From: Kitasatospora aureofaciens
GTDB lineage: Bacteria; Actinomycetota; Actinomycetes; Streptomycetales; Streptomycetaceae
Direction: 5' to 3'
Length of the DNA stretch: 33,885 nt
Assembly (NCBI RefSeq): GCF_019192735.1
Contig: NZ_JAHTKP010000076.1
Location: 1 to 33,885, forward strand
Part shown: positions 1 through 8,389 of the stretch, piece after piece
Position numbering within the stretch: the first letter of the stretch is position 1
How the letters are laid out: each line of letters opens with the position of its first letter
Translations under genes and position numbers: made by a program
Notes under the pieces: model-generated
What the model saw: only the letters and a program-made list of their open reading frames with translations
Told to the model about the DNA's origin: nothing
The model's database searches: none

Positions 1-2
1 CC

Positions 3-113
3 AGCAAGTACGGCCCGAACGCCGGACAGCACCCCCAGAAAGCCCAGACCTATACCTTCCGCGCCGACATCACCTTCTTCGAGCACGGACTCGCTTCCCG
101 CCCTCGAAGCTAA
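3..113 (+). CDS. C-terminal end of an unidentified protein (cut by window edge)
   Basis: An open frame enters from the left edge and stops at TAA 111-113, giving 36 residues that end in GLASRPRS. The preceding stretch (TYTFRADITFFEHG) alternates hydrophobic and polar residues like beta strands. I do not recognise the family. The frame has normal G/C third positions, so it is probably the real end of a plus-strand gene lying upstream. Nothing further can be said without the sequence to the left. Confidence 0.45.
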   Translation, partial: SKYGPNAGQHPQKAQTYTFRADITFFEHGLASRPRS

Positions 114-244
114 ACGCAACGGTGTTGTGAATGACAACGTCTTGTGATCACCGATCCGGCTTGCCTAGCGTGCAGGCGTTCGTATCCGCGGACCCTGCCG
201 TCGGGACGCCGAGTCCTGCCCACCGGCCGGCAGGACGTCGAGCT

Positions 245-400
245 CCGCATCGGGCAGGAGCGGGGGACCCAGGAAAGTGCCGTGTCCGCTTGGCCCGTCC
301 AACGGGCCTGCCGGGACGCGGCTAGGGGTGAAGCCGCTCATGCGCGGCCGGGCTACCTCGCGGCCCGAACCCGACAGCTCACCTCGCAGGCGTCGCCGAG
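245..400 (+). promoter_or_regulatory. c-di-AMP riboswitch (ydaO/yuaA class)
   Basis: The untranslated leader of the CAP-protein gene carries the conserved blocks of actinobacterial ydaO riboswitches in order: CGGGGGACCCA (about 260), GGCTAGGGGTGAAGCCG (about 320), GGCCGGGCTACC (about 345) and CGAACCCGACAGCTCACC (about 366), followed by CGCAGG. The same blocks recur in the same order before the LysM gene on the other strand at 28630-28764. In this class c-di-AMP binding usually lowers expression of downstream cell-wall enzymes. The GAGGGG ribosome binding site (399-404) lies right at the 3' edge. Boundaries are approximate because P1 was paired by eye. Confidence 0.88.
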
Positions 401-409
401 GGGTCCACC

Positions 410-1321
410 ATGCCGTCTCCCCGTCGTGGCCGACACCGTCGATCGCGCCACAGCCACGCCCCGCGCCTGGCCACCGCCGTCGGAGTCGTCGGCGTCGGCC
501 TGGCGATGCCGCTGATCACCGCTAGCGGAAGCTCCGCCATCTTTCCCCGCCACCCCCACGGCCCCGCGGCACCCGCCGCCCCGGCGCAACGCCACGACGC
601 CTACGCCCCCGGCAGCACCCCTGGCCACGGGAGCTCCCCGTGGGCCTTCGCCACGCCCACCGCCTCGGGCACAACGACGGCCTCCGCGGCCCCGACCGCG
701 GTGTCCACGCATGCCTCCGCCGTGCCGTCCACGGCCTCCTCGGCCTCGCCGACGGCCCCGACCCCACACACCTCCTGGCACCCGTCGGCATCCTCGTCGC
801 CGTCGGCCACGTCGACCCCCGCCCCCACCTCCGCGGCCGCTCGTCCGGCCGCTCCTTCGGCCGCGCCGACGGCCTCCGCGAGGCCGACCGCGGCCGGCTC
901 GGACGCCGTCCAACAGGTACTCGCCCTGATCAACCAGGCCCGAGCCTCCAAGGGCCTGCCGGCGTACACCATCAGCGCGGGCCTGACCAGCAGCGCCCAA
1001 GCCCACAACCAGGTGATGGCCGCCGGCTGCGGCCTGTCCCACCAGTGCCCGAACGAGAACGAACTGGGTGCCCGGGAGAGCGCCGCGGGCGTCCAGTGGA
1101 ACTCTGCCGGGGAGAACATAGGCGACGGCGGCCCGGTCAGCACCGCATCCCAGGACATCGCCACCGAGGCGGTGGCCCTGACCCAGGACATGCTGAACGA
1201 GCAGCCGCCGAACGACGGCCACCGGCAGAACATCCTGAGCACCTCGTTCACCCACATCGGCATCGCTGTCCACCGGGACGCCAGCGGTACCGTCTGGATG
1301 ACCCAGGACTTCTCCAACTGA
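410..1321 (+). CDS. Secreted CAP-domain (SCP/PR-1-like) protein
   Basis: 303 residues. The N-terminus is Arg/His-rich (residues 1-20) with a hydrophobic segment at 21-38, consistent with a signal peptide or anchor. A low-complexity Ala/Pro/Ser/Thr linker follows to about 160, then a C-terminal CAP domain (164-303). CAP cavity residues are visible: His199 in AQAHNQVM, Glu235 in SAGENI and His271 in NDGHRQNIL; two cysteines lie near 206-213. CAP proteins are extracellular, and the exact biochemical role in bacteria is poorly defined. The start is ATG 410, preceded by GAGGGG 5 nt upstream. The c-di-AMP riboswitch directly before it implies control together with cell-wall remodelling genes. A terminator hairpin follows at 1345. 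Confidence 0.9.
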   Translation: MPSPRRGRHRRSRHSHAPRLATAVGVVGVGLAMPLITASGSSAIFPRHPHGPAAPAAPAQRHDAYAPGSTPGHGSSPWAFATPTASGTTTASAAPTAVSTHASAVPSTASSASPTAPTPHTSWHPSASSSPSATSTPAPTSAAARPAAPSAAPTASARPTAAGSDAVQQVLALINQARASKGLPAYTISAGLTSSAQAHNQVMAAGCGLSHQCPNENELGARESAAGVQWNSAGENIGDGGPVSTASQDIATEAVALTQDMLNEQPPNDGHRQNILSTSFTHIGIAVHRDASGTVWMTQDFSN

Positions 1322-1344
1322 GTCCAGGCCGGCCGCACACCGTC

Positions 1345-1371
1345 GGGGCGGCCGCATCACGCGGCCACCCC
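1345..1371 (+). terminator. Terminator hairpin after the CAP gene
   Basis: GGGGCGGCCGC (1345-1355) pairs with GCGGCCACCCC (1361-1371) around the loop ATCAC, with one internal C/A mismatch. It lies 24 nt after the CAP stop codon. No U-run follows, as is common in actinomycetes. The remaining 1372-1501, up to the end of lstF, holds no gene I can support. Confidence 0.6.
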
Positions 1372-1501
1372 GGGCCGGACTCCGCCAGCCGGCGGCCCTG
1401 GCGCGCCTCGGCGAGGTGGGCCGCGTCAATACCACAGTCAGTCAACGCTCTTGCGGGGGCGGTCTTTCGGCCAGCCCATTCCGGGGCCGTGCGGCCGGTC
1501 G

Positions 1502-2215
1502 TCATGCCAGGGCCTCGGCGAGCTCGGGGAGGTACCCGGCGAGGAAACCCAGGTCGGTGGCGCGGGCGAACCTCGGGTGCTCCCGGTACCGGGGGAGCCG
1601 GCCCAGTGCCGTGCGCCCGAAGTAGCCGCCGCTCCGCGCCCCCGGAGACGTCCCCGGAGACGCCCCCGGGGAGGGGACCGGGTCGCCGGGCCAGTCGGGG
1701 TCGGCCGCCACGAGCGGCAGGCACCGCTCGAATAGCCGGTGACAGACCTGCAGTCCCCGGCGCATCACCACGTGGTACGGCTCCTCGGCACCGATCGGAT
1801 AGGGCGCGGAGGCCAGAGCGGGACCGGTGTCGATGCCCTCGTCGACGCGGTGGAGCGTGGCGGCGAACTCCCGCTCGCCGCCCAGCATGGCGTACACCAG
1901 GGCGACTTCGGGCATCCCGCGGTAGGCCGGGAGGGGGCCGTGGTGGACGTTGAGGACGCGCAGCCCGGTGGACAGCACCGGAGCACGGAAGATCATCCGG
2001 TTGTTGACCGACCAGACCAACCCGTCCGTGCAGGTCGCCGCCAGCTCGCCCGCGACCGCGTTGACGTCCGCGGTGCCGAGGAAGCGAACTCCGGACGGCA
2101 CCGCGGCGGCGGCGCCGTCCGCAGTCGGGCCGCAGACCAGGTCCACAGGCAGCCCGCTGTCCAGCGTGTGCCGTACGGCGCGCCACAGCAGCGCGCCCTC
2201 ACCAACGAAGATCAT
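1502..2215 (-). CDS. lstF: Formyltransferase, LstF-like (amino-acid N-formylation)
   Basis: 237 residues of the methionyl-tRNA formyltransferase fold. The catalytic signature NVHHGPLPAYRG (89-100) supplies Asn89 and His91, and VDEGIDTGP (124-132) supplies Asp129, matching the Asn/His/Asp set of 10-formyl-THF-dependent formyltransferases. Residues 176-193 form a Pro/Ser/Gly-rich linker before a short C-terminal part. It is last in the operon and its ATG overlaps the NRPS stop as ATGA, so translation is probably coupled. By analogy with lipstatin LstF it should formylate the amino group of the residue esterified to the beta-lactone. It is shorter than housekeeping Fmt (about 310 aa), which argues against a tRNA role. 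Confidence 0.85.
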   Translation of the reverse strand: MIFVGEGALLWRAVRHTLDSGLPVDLVCGPTADGAAAAVPSGVRFLGTADVNAVAGELAATCTDGLVWSVNNRMIFRAPVLSTGLRVLNVHHGPLPAYRGMPEVALVYAMLGGEREFAATLHRVDEGIDTGPALASAPYPIGAEEPYHVVMRRGLQVCHRLFERCLPLVAADPDWPGDPVPSPGASPGTSPGARSGGYFGRTALGRLPRYREHPRFARATDLGFLAGYLPELAEALA

Positions 2216-5200
2216 GCCTCGCTCCGCACGACGCTGACGGCAGCGACGACGCGGCCCAGGGTCAGCCCGCCGCTCAGCGGCCCGAGCCGGTCCAGCAGCC
2301 GTCGCTCGGCCGACCCGCCGAGCAGCTCCTCGCCGAGGGCCGACAGCATTTCCAGAACGGCGAGCGAATCGCCGCCCAGTGCGTGGAAGTCGGACGAGGC
2401 GTCGAGGAGCGCGGCCTCGCAACGCAGGACACGCGACCAGATCTCCGCGGTCACAGCCGCCACGGCGCGATCGGCGCCCGCCCCGCCCGGTCCCGCCTCG
2501 CCCGGCTGCGCCCCACCCAGAGGCACGGGTGCCTCCGGCGCGGCCGGGGAGCCGCCCGCACCCGCCGTGGCGGCGCTGAAGGGATCCGGCAGCGCCTTGC
2601 GGTCGGTCTTGCCGCTGGCGGTCTCCGGCAGCGCCGGGAGAACGCGTATCACCGTGGGCACCAGGTGCGGCGGCAGCGACCGGGCCAGCTCGGCCCGTAC
2701 GGCGGCCTCGTCGAAGGCGGTGACGCCCTGCGCGAGGACGACGAACGCGCACAGGGCCCGTACCTCCTCGGTCCGGCCGCGGGCGACCACGGCGGCCTGG
2801 GCGATGTCCGGCATCCCGGTCAGCGCCGCTTCGACCTCGGCCGGTTCCACCCGGTGGCCGCGGATCTTCACCTGGTCGTCGACGCGTCCCGCGTACTCCA
2901 GCTGCCCACCGGGCAGCCGCAGCACCAGGTCTCCGGTCCGGTAGGCACGGCGGCCGTCCGGCAGGAGAACGAACCGTTCGCCGGTGAGGTCGGGGCGGCC
3001 CAGGTAACCGCGGGCCAGCTGCACGCCGGTGACGTACAGCTCGCCGAGCCGGCCGTCCGGAACCTCGCGCCGCCGCTCGTCCAGCACGCTCACGCCGGTG
3101 CGGTGCACCGGAACGCCGATCGGCGCCGATCCACGCGAGATGCCGTCCTCGACGACGGCGACCGTACAGGCCAGCGTGGCCTCGGTGGGGCCGTAGGCGT
3201 TGACGATGAGACAGTCCGGTCCGAACGCCTCGCGCGCCCGTCGGGCCGTGGCCGCGGTGAGGTTCTCACCGCCCAGTTGCAGTGCGCGGATGCCCGTCGG
3301 GCGGACGCCGAGCCGTGCCGCGAGGTCGAGATGGGTCGGGGTGAGCGACAGGGTGTTGGCGCGCCGGCCCGAGAACATGTCGCGGAGCTTGAGGTGGTCG
3401 AGCTCGCCGGGCACCGGCACGACCGCTCCGCCGTGCAGCAGCGGCGGGAAGATCTGCATCAGCGACAGGTCGAAGCCGGGCGAGAAGGAGTACGCGGCAC
3501 GGGTCCCCGCGTCGCACCGCATGAGCGGGGCCAGCCAGCCGACGGCGTTGACCAGGCTCCGGTGCTCCACCTGCACACCCTTGGGCCGGCCGGTGGACCC
3601 CGAGGTGTAGATGACGTACGCCAGGTCGTCCGGGCCCGGCGCGGCGGCGGCGAGTGCTTCCCGCGTCCGCGCGTCGAGCGGGCCGTCGACGGCGGCGACG
3701 TCCTCCAGGAGGATCGTCGTGCCGTCAAAGCCCCGGGCGAGACCGGCCCAGGCGGCCCCCGCCAGGCAGAACCGGGTCCGTGCGTCGCGCAGCAGCTCCG
3801 CGACGCGCTGCGCCGGATTACGGACGTCGATGGGGAGGAACGCCGCGCCCGCCTTGAGGACCCCCCAGACGCCCGCGAGCCCGGACGCCGTGCGGTCGGC
3901 GAGGACTCCGACGACCTCGCCGCGTCGCACGCCCCTGGCGAGCAGTTCGGCGCAGACGGCGTCGGAGCGCCGGTCCAGTTCGCGGTACGACCAGTGCGCG
4001 GTGTCGCCGGTCACCGCGGGGGCCTGCGGGGAGCGGGCGCTCTGCGCGCGGAACAGCTGGACGACCGTGGTGTCCAGCGGTGGCAGCCCCTCGGGCCCCG
4101 GAGCGAGGAGCCGCTGGGCGGCGCCGGGCTCATGCGGTCGCCGCAGCGCCCTCGAACCCGCTGCCGGTAACTCCCTCGAACCTGCTGCCGGTTCGGCCGT
4201 CGCGAGCGCGCCGGCGAGCCGGTCGATCAGTGCGTCGCAGCGTTCACCCACGTCCGCGGCCCCTCGGGCGGAGACCACCAGCTCGGTGTGGCCGGGCAGT
4301 TCGAGCATCACGACGCTGAAGGGCACCATGGGGGCGTGGACGGGCAGGGCATAGACCGTGGTCGCGGCGAACCCGTCGGTGCTGAACCCCGCCGGATCCA
4401 GTCGGCCGCCGTGCGAGACGATCGCCGAGGCGAGGTGGCGGTGCCGTGCCAGGGCCGCGGCCCGCGAGGCGCGGACGAGGGCCGCGGCCACGGGCAGCGG
4501 AAGCCTGGCGAGCGACGCCTCGGTGCCGGCCGCCAGTTCCCGCCGGTCCGCGAGAGCGTCCAGCAACCGCCGGTGGACGGCGTCCGGACCCTGGCCGGGC
4601 GAAACGTCGAGGAACACGGGCAGGGTGAGGTTCGCCGTGGCGGACGAGGCACGTGCGTGTCGCCGGAGATCGACCGGCACCATGATCCGGGCCGGGGAGC
4701 CGACGGCTTCGGCGAGTGCCGCCGAGATCCTCGCGGTTGCCGCCACGGGCCGGCCCGGCACGGTCCGCCGCCGCCACACGGCGGCCGAGCCCGCCCTGCC
4801 GCCCAGCGGAGAACGCTGGTCGAGCCCGAGGCGGGGACGCTGCCCGGTCCTGCCCAGCGCGGCCAGGAGCCGGTAGTCCGTCAGCGTGTCCGCGGCGTCC
4901 TGCGGCGGCTCGCCCCTGAGGGCACGGAAGACCTCGGCGGCCCAGGTCCGCAGGCCCTTGAGGTCCATCACCGCGTGCGCGGCGCGGAAGACCACGGTGG
5001 ACGGCTCCCCGGTGAGCAGCAGCACCTCGCACGCCGGACGGCCCTCGGCCTGCGCCAAGTGGCCGGTCAGCTCCGGCAGTCCGGTCGGCGCGGTGCGGTC
5101 GAAGGCGGCGGCGTCCACGACCAAGACCCTGGCCGGCACCCCGCTGTCGGTCCACGTCCGACCGCGGCGCACGACCCGGGAACCGGGGCAGGACCGGGAA

Positions 5201-5382
5201 GCCTGCGCCACGGCGCGGGCCAGCGACCGGGCACCGATCTCCCCGACACCCTCGACCACGAGCTGGATCACCATCATCTCGCCGAGCCGGGCGGCGGCGA
5301 GGTAGGACCACTCGGTGGGCGAGACGGGCCGCCGGAAGGCGGAGGCGCCCCTGGCACCGGACCCGGTGGTTGCGTAGTGCAC
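2212..5382 (-). CDS. lstE: Single-module NRPS (C-like, A, T domains), LstE-like
   Basis: 1056 residues counted from GTG 5382, which has AGGTGAGG 8 nt upstream; TTG 5388, overlapping the lstD stop as TTGA, is an alternative. Domain order: condensation-like (about 1-400), adenylation (about 435-925), carrier (about 970-1045). The A domain shows YVIYTSGSTGRPKGV (589-603), FDLSLMQIF (637-645), NAYGPTE (728-734), YRTGDL (814-819) and the catalytic lysine in ASGKTDRK (922-929). The carrier serine is Ser1006 in LGGDSL. The condensation active site reads AHAVMDLKG (135-143): His and Asp are kept, but the first His and the DG glycine of HHxxxDG are changed. An eye alignment to GrsA gives specificity residues D-L-M-S-Q-G-A-L-A-K, which I cannot assign. 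Expected role: load one amino acid and form an ester to the beta-lactone chain hydroxyl. There is no thioesterase domain. Confidence 0.88.
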   Translation of the reverse strand: MHYATTGSGARGASAFRRPVSPTEWSYLAAARLGEMMVIQLVVEGVGEIGARSLARAVAQASRSCPGSRVVRRGRTWTDSGVPARVLVVDAAAFDRTAPTGLPELTGHLAQAEGRPACEVLLLTGEPSTVVFRAAHAVMDLKGLRTWAAEVFRALRGEPPQDAADTLTDYRLLAALGRTGQRPRLGLDQRSPLGGRAGSAAVWRRRTVPGRPVAATARISAALAEAVGSPARIMVPVDLRRHARASSATANLTLPVFLDVSPGQGPDAVHRRLLDALADRRELAAGTEASLARLPLPVAAALVRASRAAALARHRHLASAIVSHGGRLDPAGFSTDGFAATTVYALPVHAPMVPFSVVMLELPGHTELVVSARGAADVGERCDALIDRLAGALATAEPAAGSRELPAAGSRALRRPHEPGAAQRLLAPGPEGLPPLDTTVVQLFRAQSARSPQAPAVTGDTAHWSYRELDRRSDAVCAELLARGVRRGEVVGVLADRTASGLAGVWGVLKAGAAFLPIDVRNPAQRVAELLRDARTRFCLAGAAWAGLARGFDGTTILLEDVAAVDGPLDARTREALAAAAPGPDDLAYVIYTSGSTGRPKGVQVEHRSLVNAVGWLAPLMRCDAGTRAAYSFSPGFDLSLMQIFPPLLHGGAVVPVPGELDHLKLRDMFSGRRANTLSLTPTHLDLAARLGVRPTGIRALQLGGENLTAATARRAREAFGPDCLIVNAYGPTEATLACTVAVVEDGISRGSAPIGVPVHRTGVSVLDERRREVPDGRLGELYVTGVQLARGYLGRPDLTGERFVLLPDGRRAYRTGDLVLRLPGGQLEYAGRVDDQVKIRGHRVEPAEVEAALTGMPDIAQAAVVARGRTEEVRALCAFVVLAQGVTAFDEAAVRAELARSLPPHLVPTVIRVLPALPETASGKTDRKALPDPFSAATAGAGGSPAAPEAPVPLGGAQPGEAGPGGAGADRAVAAVTAEIWSRVLRCEAALLDASSDFHALGGDSLAVLEMLSALGEELLGGSAERRLLDRLGPLSGGLTLGRVVAAVSVVRSEA

Positions 5383-5384
5383 GG

Positions 5385-6422
5385 TCAAGGCCTCACCTTC
5401 CGGATGAACTCGCCGACGCCGCCGATCTCGTCGACCCAGGCCGCCAGCCGGGCCATCCCGGTCTCGTGGTCCACCGTCGGCGCGGTCAGATCGCGGCGCG
5501 CCGCCGAGGTGTCGTACGTGGCCGACCGGGTCAGCAGCGCCAGCGAGTAGCGGGACAGGGACGGGGACGTGTGCCTGGCCAGCGGGGGCAGCTTCCGCGC
5601 CATGTCCACCGCGAAGGCGGCGGCACGCAGCGGTCCGAGGCGGACCCGCCTGGTCGGGGGCGTGCCGCCGAACCGCTCGGCGAGGTCGGCGAGGGTGCTC
5701 CACACCTCCACCGGCTCCGGGTCCGCGATGAAGTAGGCCCGGCCGCCCACTCCTTCGGCCCGGGCGGCCCGGACACTCGCCTCGGCGGCGTTGTCGCAGT
5801 GGCACAGCGAGGCGTGGACGGGCCTGCCTCCGGAGAGGTCGGGCAGGCCGGCGGTCATCATCTTCGCCAGCAGGCGCGGCATGAAGCCGGAACGGTCGCG
5901 CGGGCCCCACACGGCGCGCGGCCGCAGCGCGACCGTGGTGAAGTCCGGCCGGTCGGCGGCCAGGACGAGACGTTCCGCGGCGGCCTTGGTCTCCGAGTAC
6001 AGATTGAGGAAGCGCTTCGGGTAGGGCTCGCTCTCGTCGATGCCGAGCCGGTCGCCGTCGCGTATGCCCATCAGCGCGCTGGGACTGCTGATGAACACGA
6101 ACCGCCGTGCCCCGGCGTCCCTGGCCGCCGTCATCAGTCGCCGCGTGCCGTCGACGTTCTCGTCGCGGAACTGGGCCCTGGTGCCCCGGTCGGTGACCCG
6201 GGCGGCGCTGTGGTGCACCGCGTCGATCCCGTCCGCCGCCGCCCTCAGCGAGGCCGGGTCCCGCAGGTCGCCGTAGGCGAACTCGATGCCCGCCACGGTG
6301 CGCAGATGGCTGAGGTCGCTCCCCTCGCGCACCAGCACGCGGACCTCGTCGCCGGCCCGCAGACAGGCGTCGACGATGTGGCTGCCCAGGAATCCGGACG
6401 CGCCCGTCACCAGTACCTTCAT
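5385..6422 (-). CDS. lstD: NAD(P)-dependent 3beta-HSD/OleD-type reductase, LstD-like
   Basis: 345 residues, extended SDR family. The nucleotide motif VTGASGFLGSHI is at 5-16; the catalytic residues are Ser112/Ser113 in FISSPSA and the YSETK motif (142-146, Tyr142 and Lys146). It resembles 3beta-hydroxysteroid dehydrogenases and OleD, which reduces 2-alkyl-3-ketoacids to the 3-hydroxy acids used by OleC. In this operon it should reduce the LstAB condensation product before lactone closure. ATG 6422 overlaps the lstC stop as ATGA, and its own stop overlaps the possible TTG start of lstE, so the whole run is probably one transcript with coupled translation. Confidence 0.87.
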   Translation of the reverse strand: MKVLVTGASGFLGSHIVDACLRAGDEVRVLVREGSDLSHLRTVAGIEFAYGDLRDPASLRAAADGIDAVHHSAARVTDRGTRAQFRDENVDGTRRLMTAARDAGARRFVFISSPSALMGIRDGDRLGIDESEPYPKRFLNLYSETKAAAERLVLAADRPDFTTVALRPRAVWGPRDRSGFMPRLLAKMMTAGLPDLSGGRPVHASLCHCDNAAEASVRAARAEGVGGRAYFIADPEPVEVWSTLADLAERFGGTPPTRRVRLGPLRAAAFAVDMARKLPPLARHTSPSLSRYSLALLTRSATYDTSAARRDLTAPTVDHETGMARLAAWVDEIGGVGEFIRKVRP

Positions 6423-8389
6423 ATCGAAGCGGCCTTCCTCCCGCCGCGGGCCGTCCGCCACCACGTCGCCCCGAAGAGCATCGTGAGAGCGGCGGTGGCC
6501 CATGGCCTGCGGCCGGTGGCGAGTTCCTGCTCCGCACGCAGCGCGGCCGGTATCTGCACGGCGTGGACGACGACGCTGAGGAAGACGTCGAGACACCACA
6601 GCGCGGTGAGCACTGGATGGTCCCAGGGCAGCAGCGGCCACGCGGCCGTGTAGGCCCAGCCGGCCAGCGGCACGGCGCGCAGCGCCAGGCCCGCACCCGT
6701 GGGGCGGCGGCTCCCAATGAGCCGGTCCTCGGCCCAGCCGGCCAGCAACTCCCGGCGGATCTTGGCGTTGTGGCGAACGTCCACCGGGAACGCGGGGTGC
6801 AGCAGGAAGTCCACGATCGGCTCGGTCATGGCGTTGTTCGCACCGAGGGTGCACAACTCCTCCGAGATGCGCGGCCATTGGTCCCGGCCGGTGCCCGGCG
6901 CCAGCTCCACGCACAGCACCGGCCGCTCCTGCCCGCGCGGCCCGATGCCGACCAGGGCGGTGCGCCGGACCCGCGGATGGGCGTTGAAGATGCTTTCGCA
7001 GCGCACCGTGTGCAGGTCGCCTCCGGGTGTGCGGACCCGCTGGCTCTTGCGTCCGCAGAACCAGATCCGGCCCGCCTCGTCGATCCATCCGACGTCACCA
7101 GTACGGTGCCAGCGGGTGACGCCGTCCTGGATCTTGTGGTCGGCGTCGGCCTGCGCCGTCCGGAAGTAGCGGGGGCTGACGGCCCGCCCGCTCACCACGA
7201 TCTCGCCCGGCTCGCCGGGCGGTACGGCCAGGCCGGGCGCCCACCGGGGCACCGGTCCGTCGCTGATCGCGACGGTACGCACCGCCATGCCCGGCGCCGG
7301 GCGGCCCAGACAGACACCGAGCCCGGTGGCCGGCCCGCCGGCGAGCCCGGTCAGCGCCTCACGGCTCTCCAACAGCGCCATGGGCAGGGCCTCGGTCGCC
7401 CCGTAGGTGCTGAACACGCGTGCCTCGTCGGGCAGTACGGCGCGCAGTTCGCCCATCAGCCCGGGGCTCACCGGGGCGCCGCCGGAGATGACCAGGCGCA
7501 GCGAGGGCACCGGGGCCCCGGTCGCGGCCAGGTGGGAGGCGAAGGGGGCCAGCAGCGCCGGGGAGGCGAACATCGCGTCCACCCGGAAGCGCCGGACCGC
7601 GTCGGCGAGCGGCGCAGGGTCGGCGGCGCCGACCCTGGCCATGTCCATCTTCGGCACGACCGCGGTGCGCCCGGCCGCCAGGTCGAACACGCCCATGAGT
7701 GGCATGGTGACCAGGGTGGTCTTCGCGTCGTCCGTGAAGTGGCCCTCCTCGGCTCCCTCCGCCATCGCGCGGAGCATGCCGACGGTGACCTCCACCGGCT
7801 TGGCCGGACCGGTGCTGCCGGTGGTGTAGCCGATGAGCGCGAGGTCGCCCGGGCCGGTCCGCGCCGGGGGCGACTTCGGCCGGCCCGCGCCGGCGGCGAT
7901 CAGCTTCCGCAGGGCGGTGCCGTCCGCGCGGCCCACCGTGACCGAGCTGCGCACCCCGCCGAAGGCGCGCGGGCGCAGCCGCCGCAGCATCTGGGCCTTC
8001 GGGACGCCGATGAAGGCCTCCACTCGTACCCGCCGTAGGCAGTCGAGCATGCGGTCCAGACCCATGCCGGGATCCACCACGACCGGCACGGCGCCCACGT
8101 GCATCATGGCGAAGACCAGCGTCAGCAGGTCGCCGCCGGGCGGCACCAGCACGGCCGTGCGGGTGCCGCGGCGGATGCCGTGCGCTTCCAGTCCGGCGGC
8201 GCAGGCCGCGACCCTGGTGGCGAGTTCGGCGTAGCCGACCGTGGTGTAGGCGGCGCGGCCGCCCGGTTCGGTGCGCTCTGCGTCGGGATGGATGAGCGCG
8301 GTCCTGCCGGGTGTGCGGGCGGCGTGCCCGGCGAACAGTTCCGCGAGTGAGGCGTGCCGGTCCCGGGGGAGGGACGGGGCGGGCATCAT
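6419..8389 (-). CDS. lstC: AMP-dependent ligase / beta-lactone synthetase, OleC/LstC-like
   Basis: 656 residues of the ANL adenylate-forming superfamily. Visible motifs: phosphate loop GYTTGSTGPAKP (187-198), TYGATEALPM (328-337), HRTGDVGWID (428-437) and the C-terminal lysine region NAKIRREL (541-548). OleC proteins adenylate a beta-hydroxy acid and close it to a beta-lactone, and the flanking LstA/LstB and LstD homologues make that the likely reaction here. After the ligase core there is an extension of about 100 residues (555-656) with hydrophobic stretches at 585-613 and 630-640, suggesting membrane association, perhaps to hold a long aliphatic substrate. The start ATG 8389 overlaps the lstB stop as ATGA; a second ATG follows directly. 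Confidence 0.87.
   Translation of the reverse strand: MMPAPSLPRDRHASLAELFAGHAARTPGRTALIHPDAERTEPGGRAAYTTVGYAELATRVAACAAGLEAHGIRRGTRTAVLVPPGGDLLTLVFAMMHVGAVPVVVDPGMGLDRMLDCLRRVRVEAFIGVPKAQMLRRLRPRAFGGVRSSVTVGRADGTALRKLIAAGAGRPKSPPARTGPGDLALIGYTTGSTGPAKPVEVTVGMLRAMAEGAEEGHFTDDAKTTLVTMPLMGVFDLAAGRTAVVPKMDMARVGAADPAPLADAVRRFRVDAMFASPALLAPFASHLAATGAPVPSLRLVISGGAPVSPGLMGELRAVLPDEARVFSTYGATEALPMALLESREALTGLAGGPATGLGVCLGRPAPGMAVRTVAISDGPVPRWAPGLAVPPGEPGEIVVSGRAVSPRYFRTAQADADHKIQDGVTRWHRTGDVGWIDEAGRIWFCGRKSQRVRTPGGDLHTVRCESIFNAHPRVRRTALVGIGPRGQERPVLCVELAPGTGRDQWPRISEELCTLGANNAMTEPIVDFLLHPAFPVDVRHNAKIRRELLAGWAEDRLIGSRRPTGAGLALRAVPLAGWAYTAAWPLLPWDHPVLTALWCLDVFLSVVVHAVQIPAALRAEQELATGRRPWATAALTMLFGATWWRTARGGRKAASI

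Noticed and set aside
353..1435. 360-codon minus-strand open frame over the CAP gene
   Set aside because: Arg/Gly low-complexity antisense shadow; the plus strand carries the CAP motifs and riboswitch.
5389..6717. Extension of the NRPS frame upstream to a 1501-residue protein
   Set aside because: The added part is antisense-like Arg-rich sequence within lstD in another frame; lstD has the clear SDR motifs.
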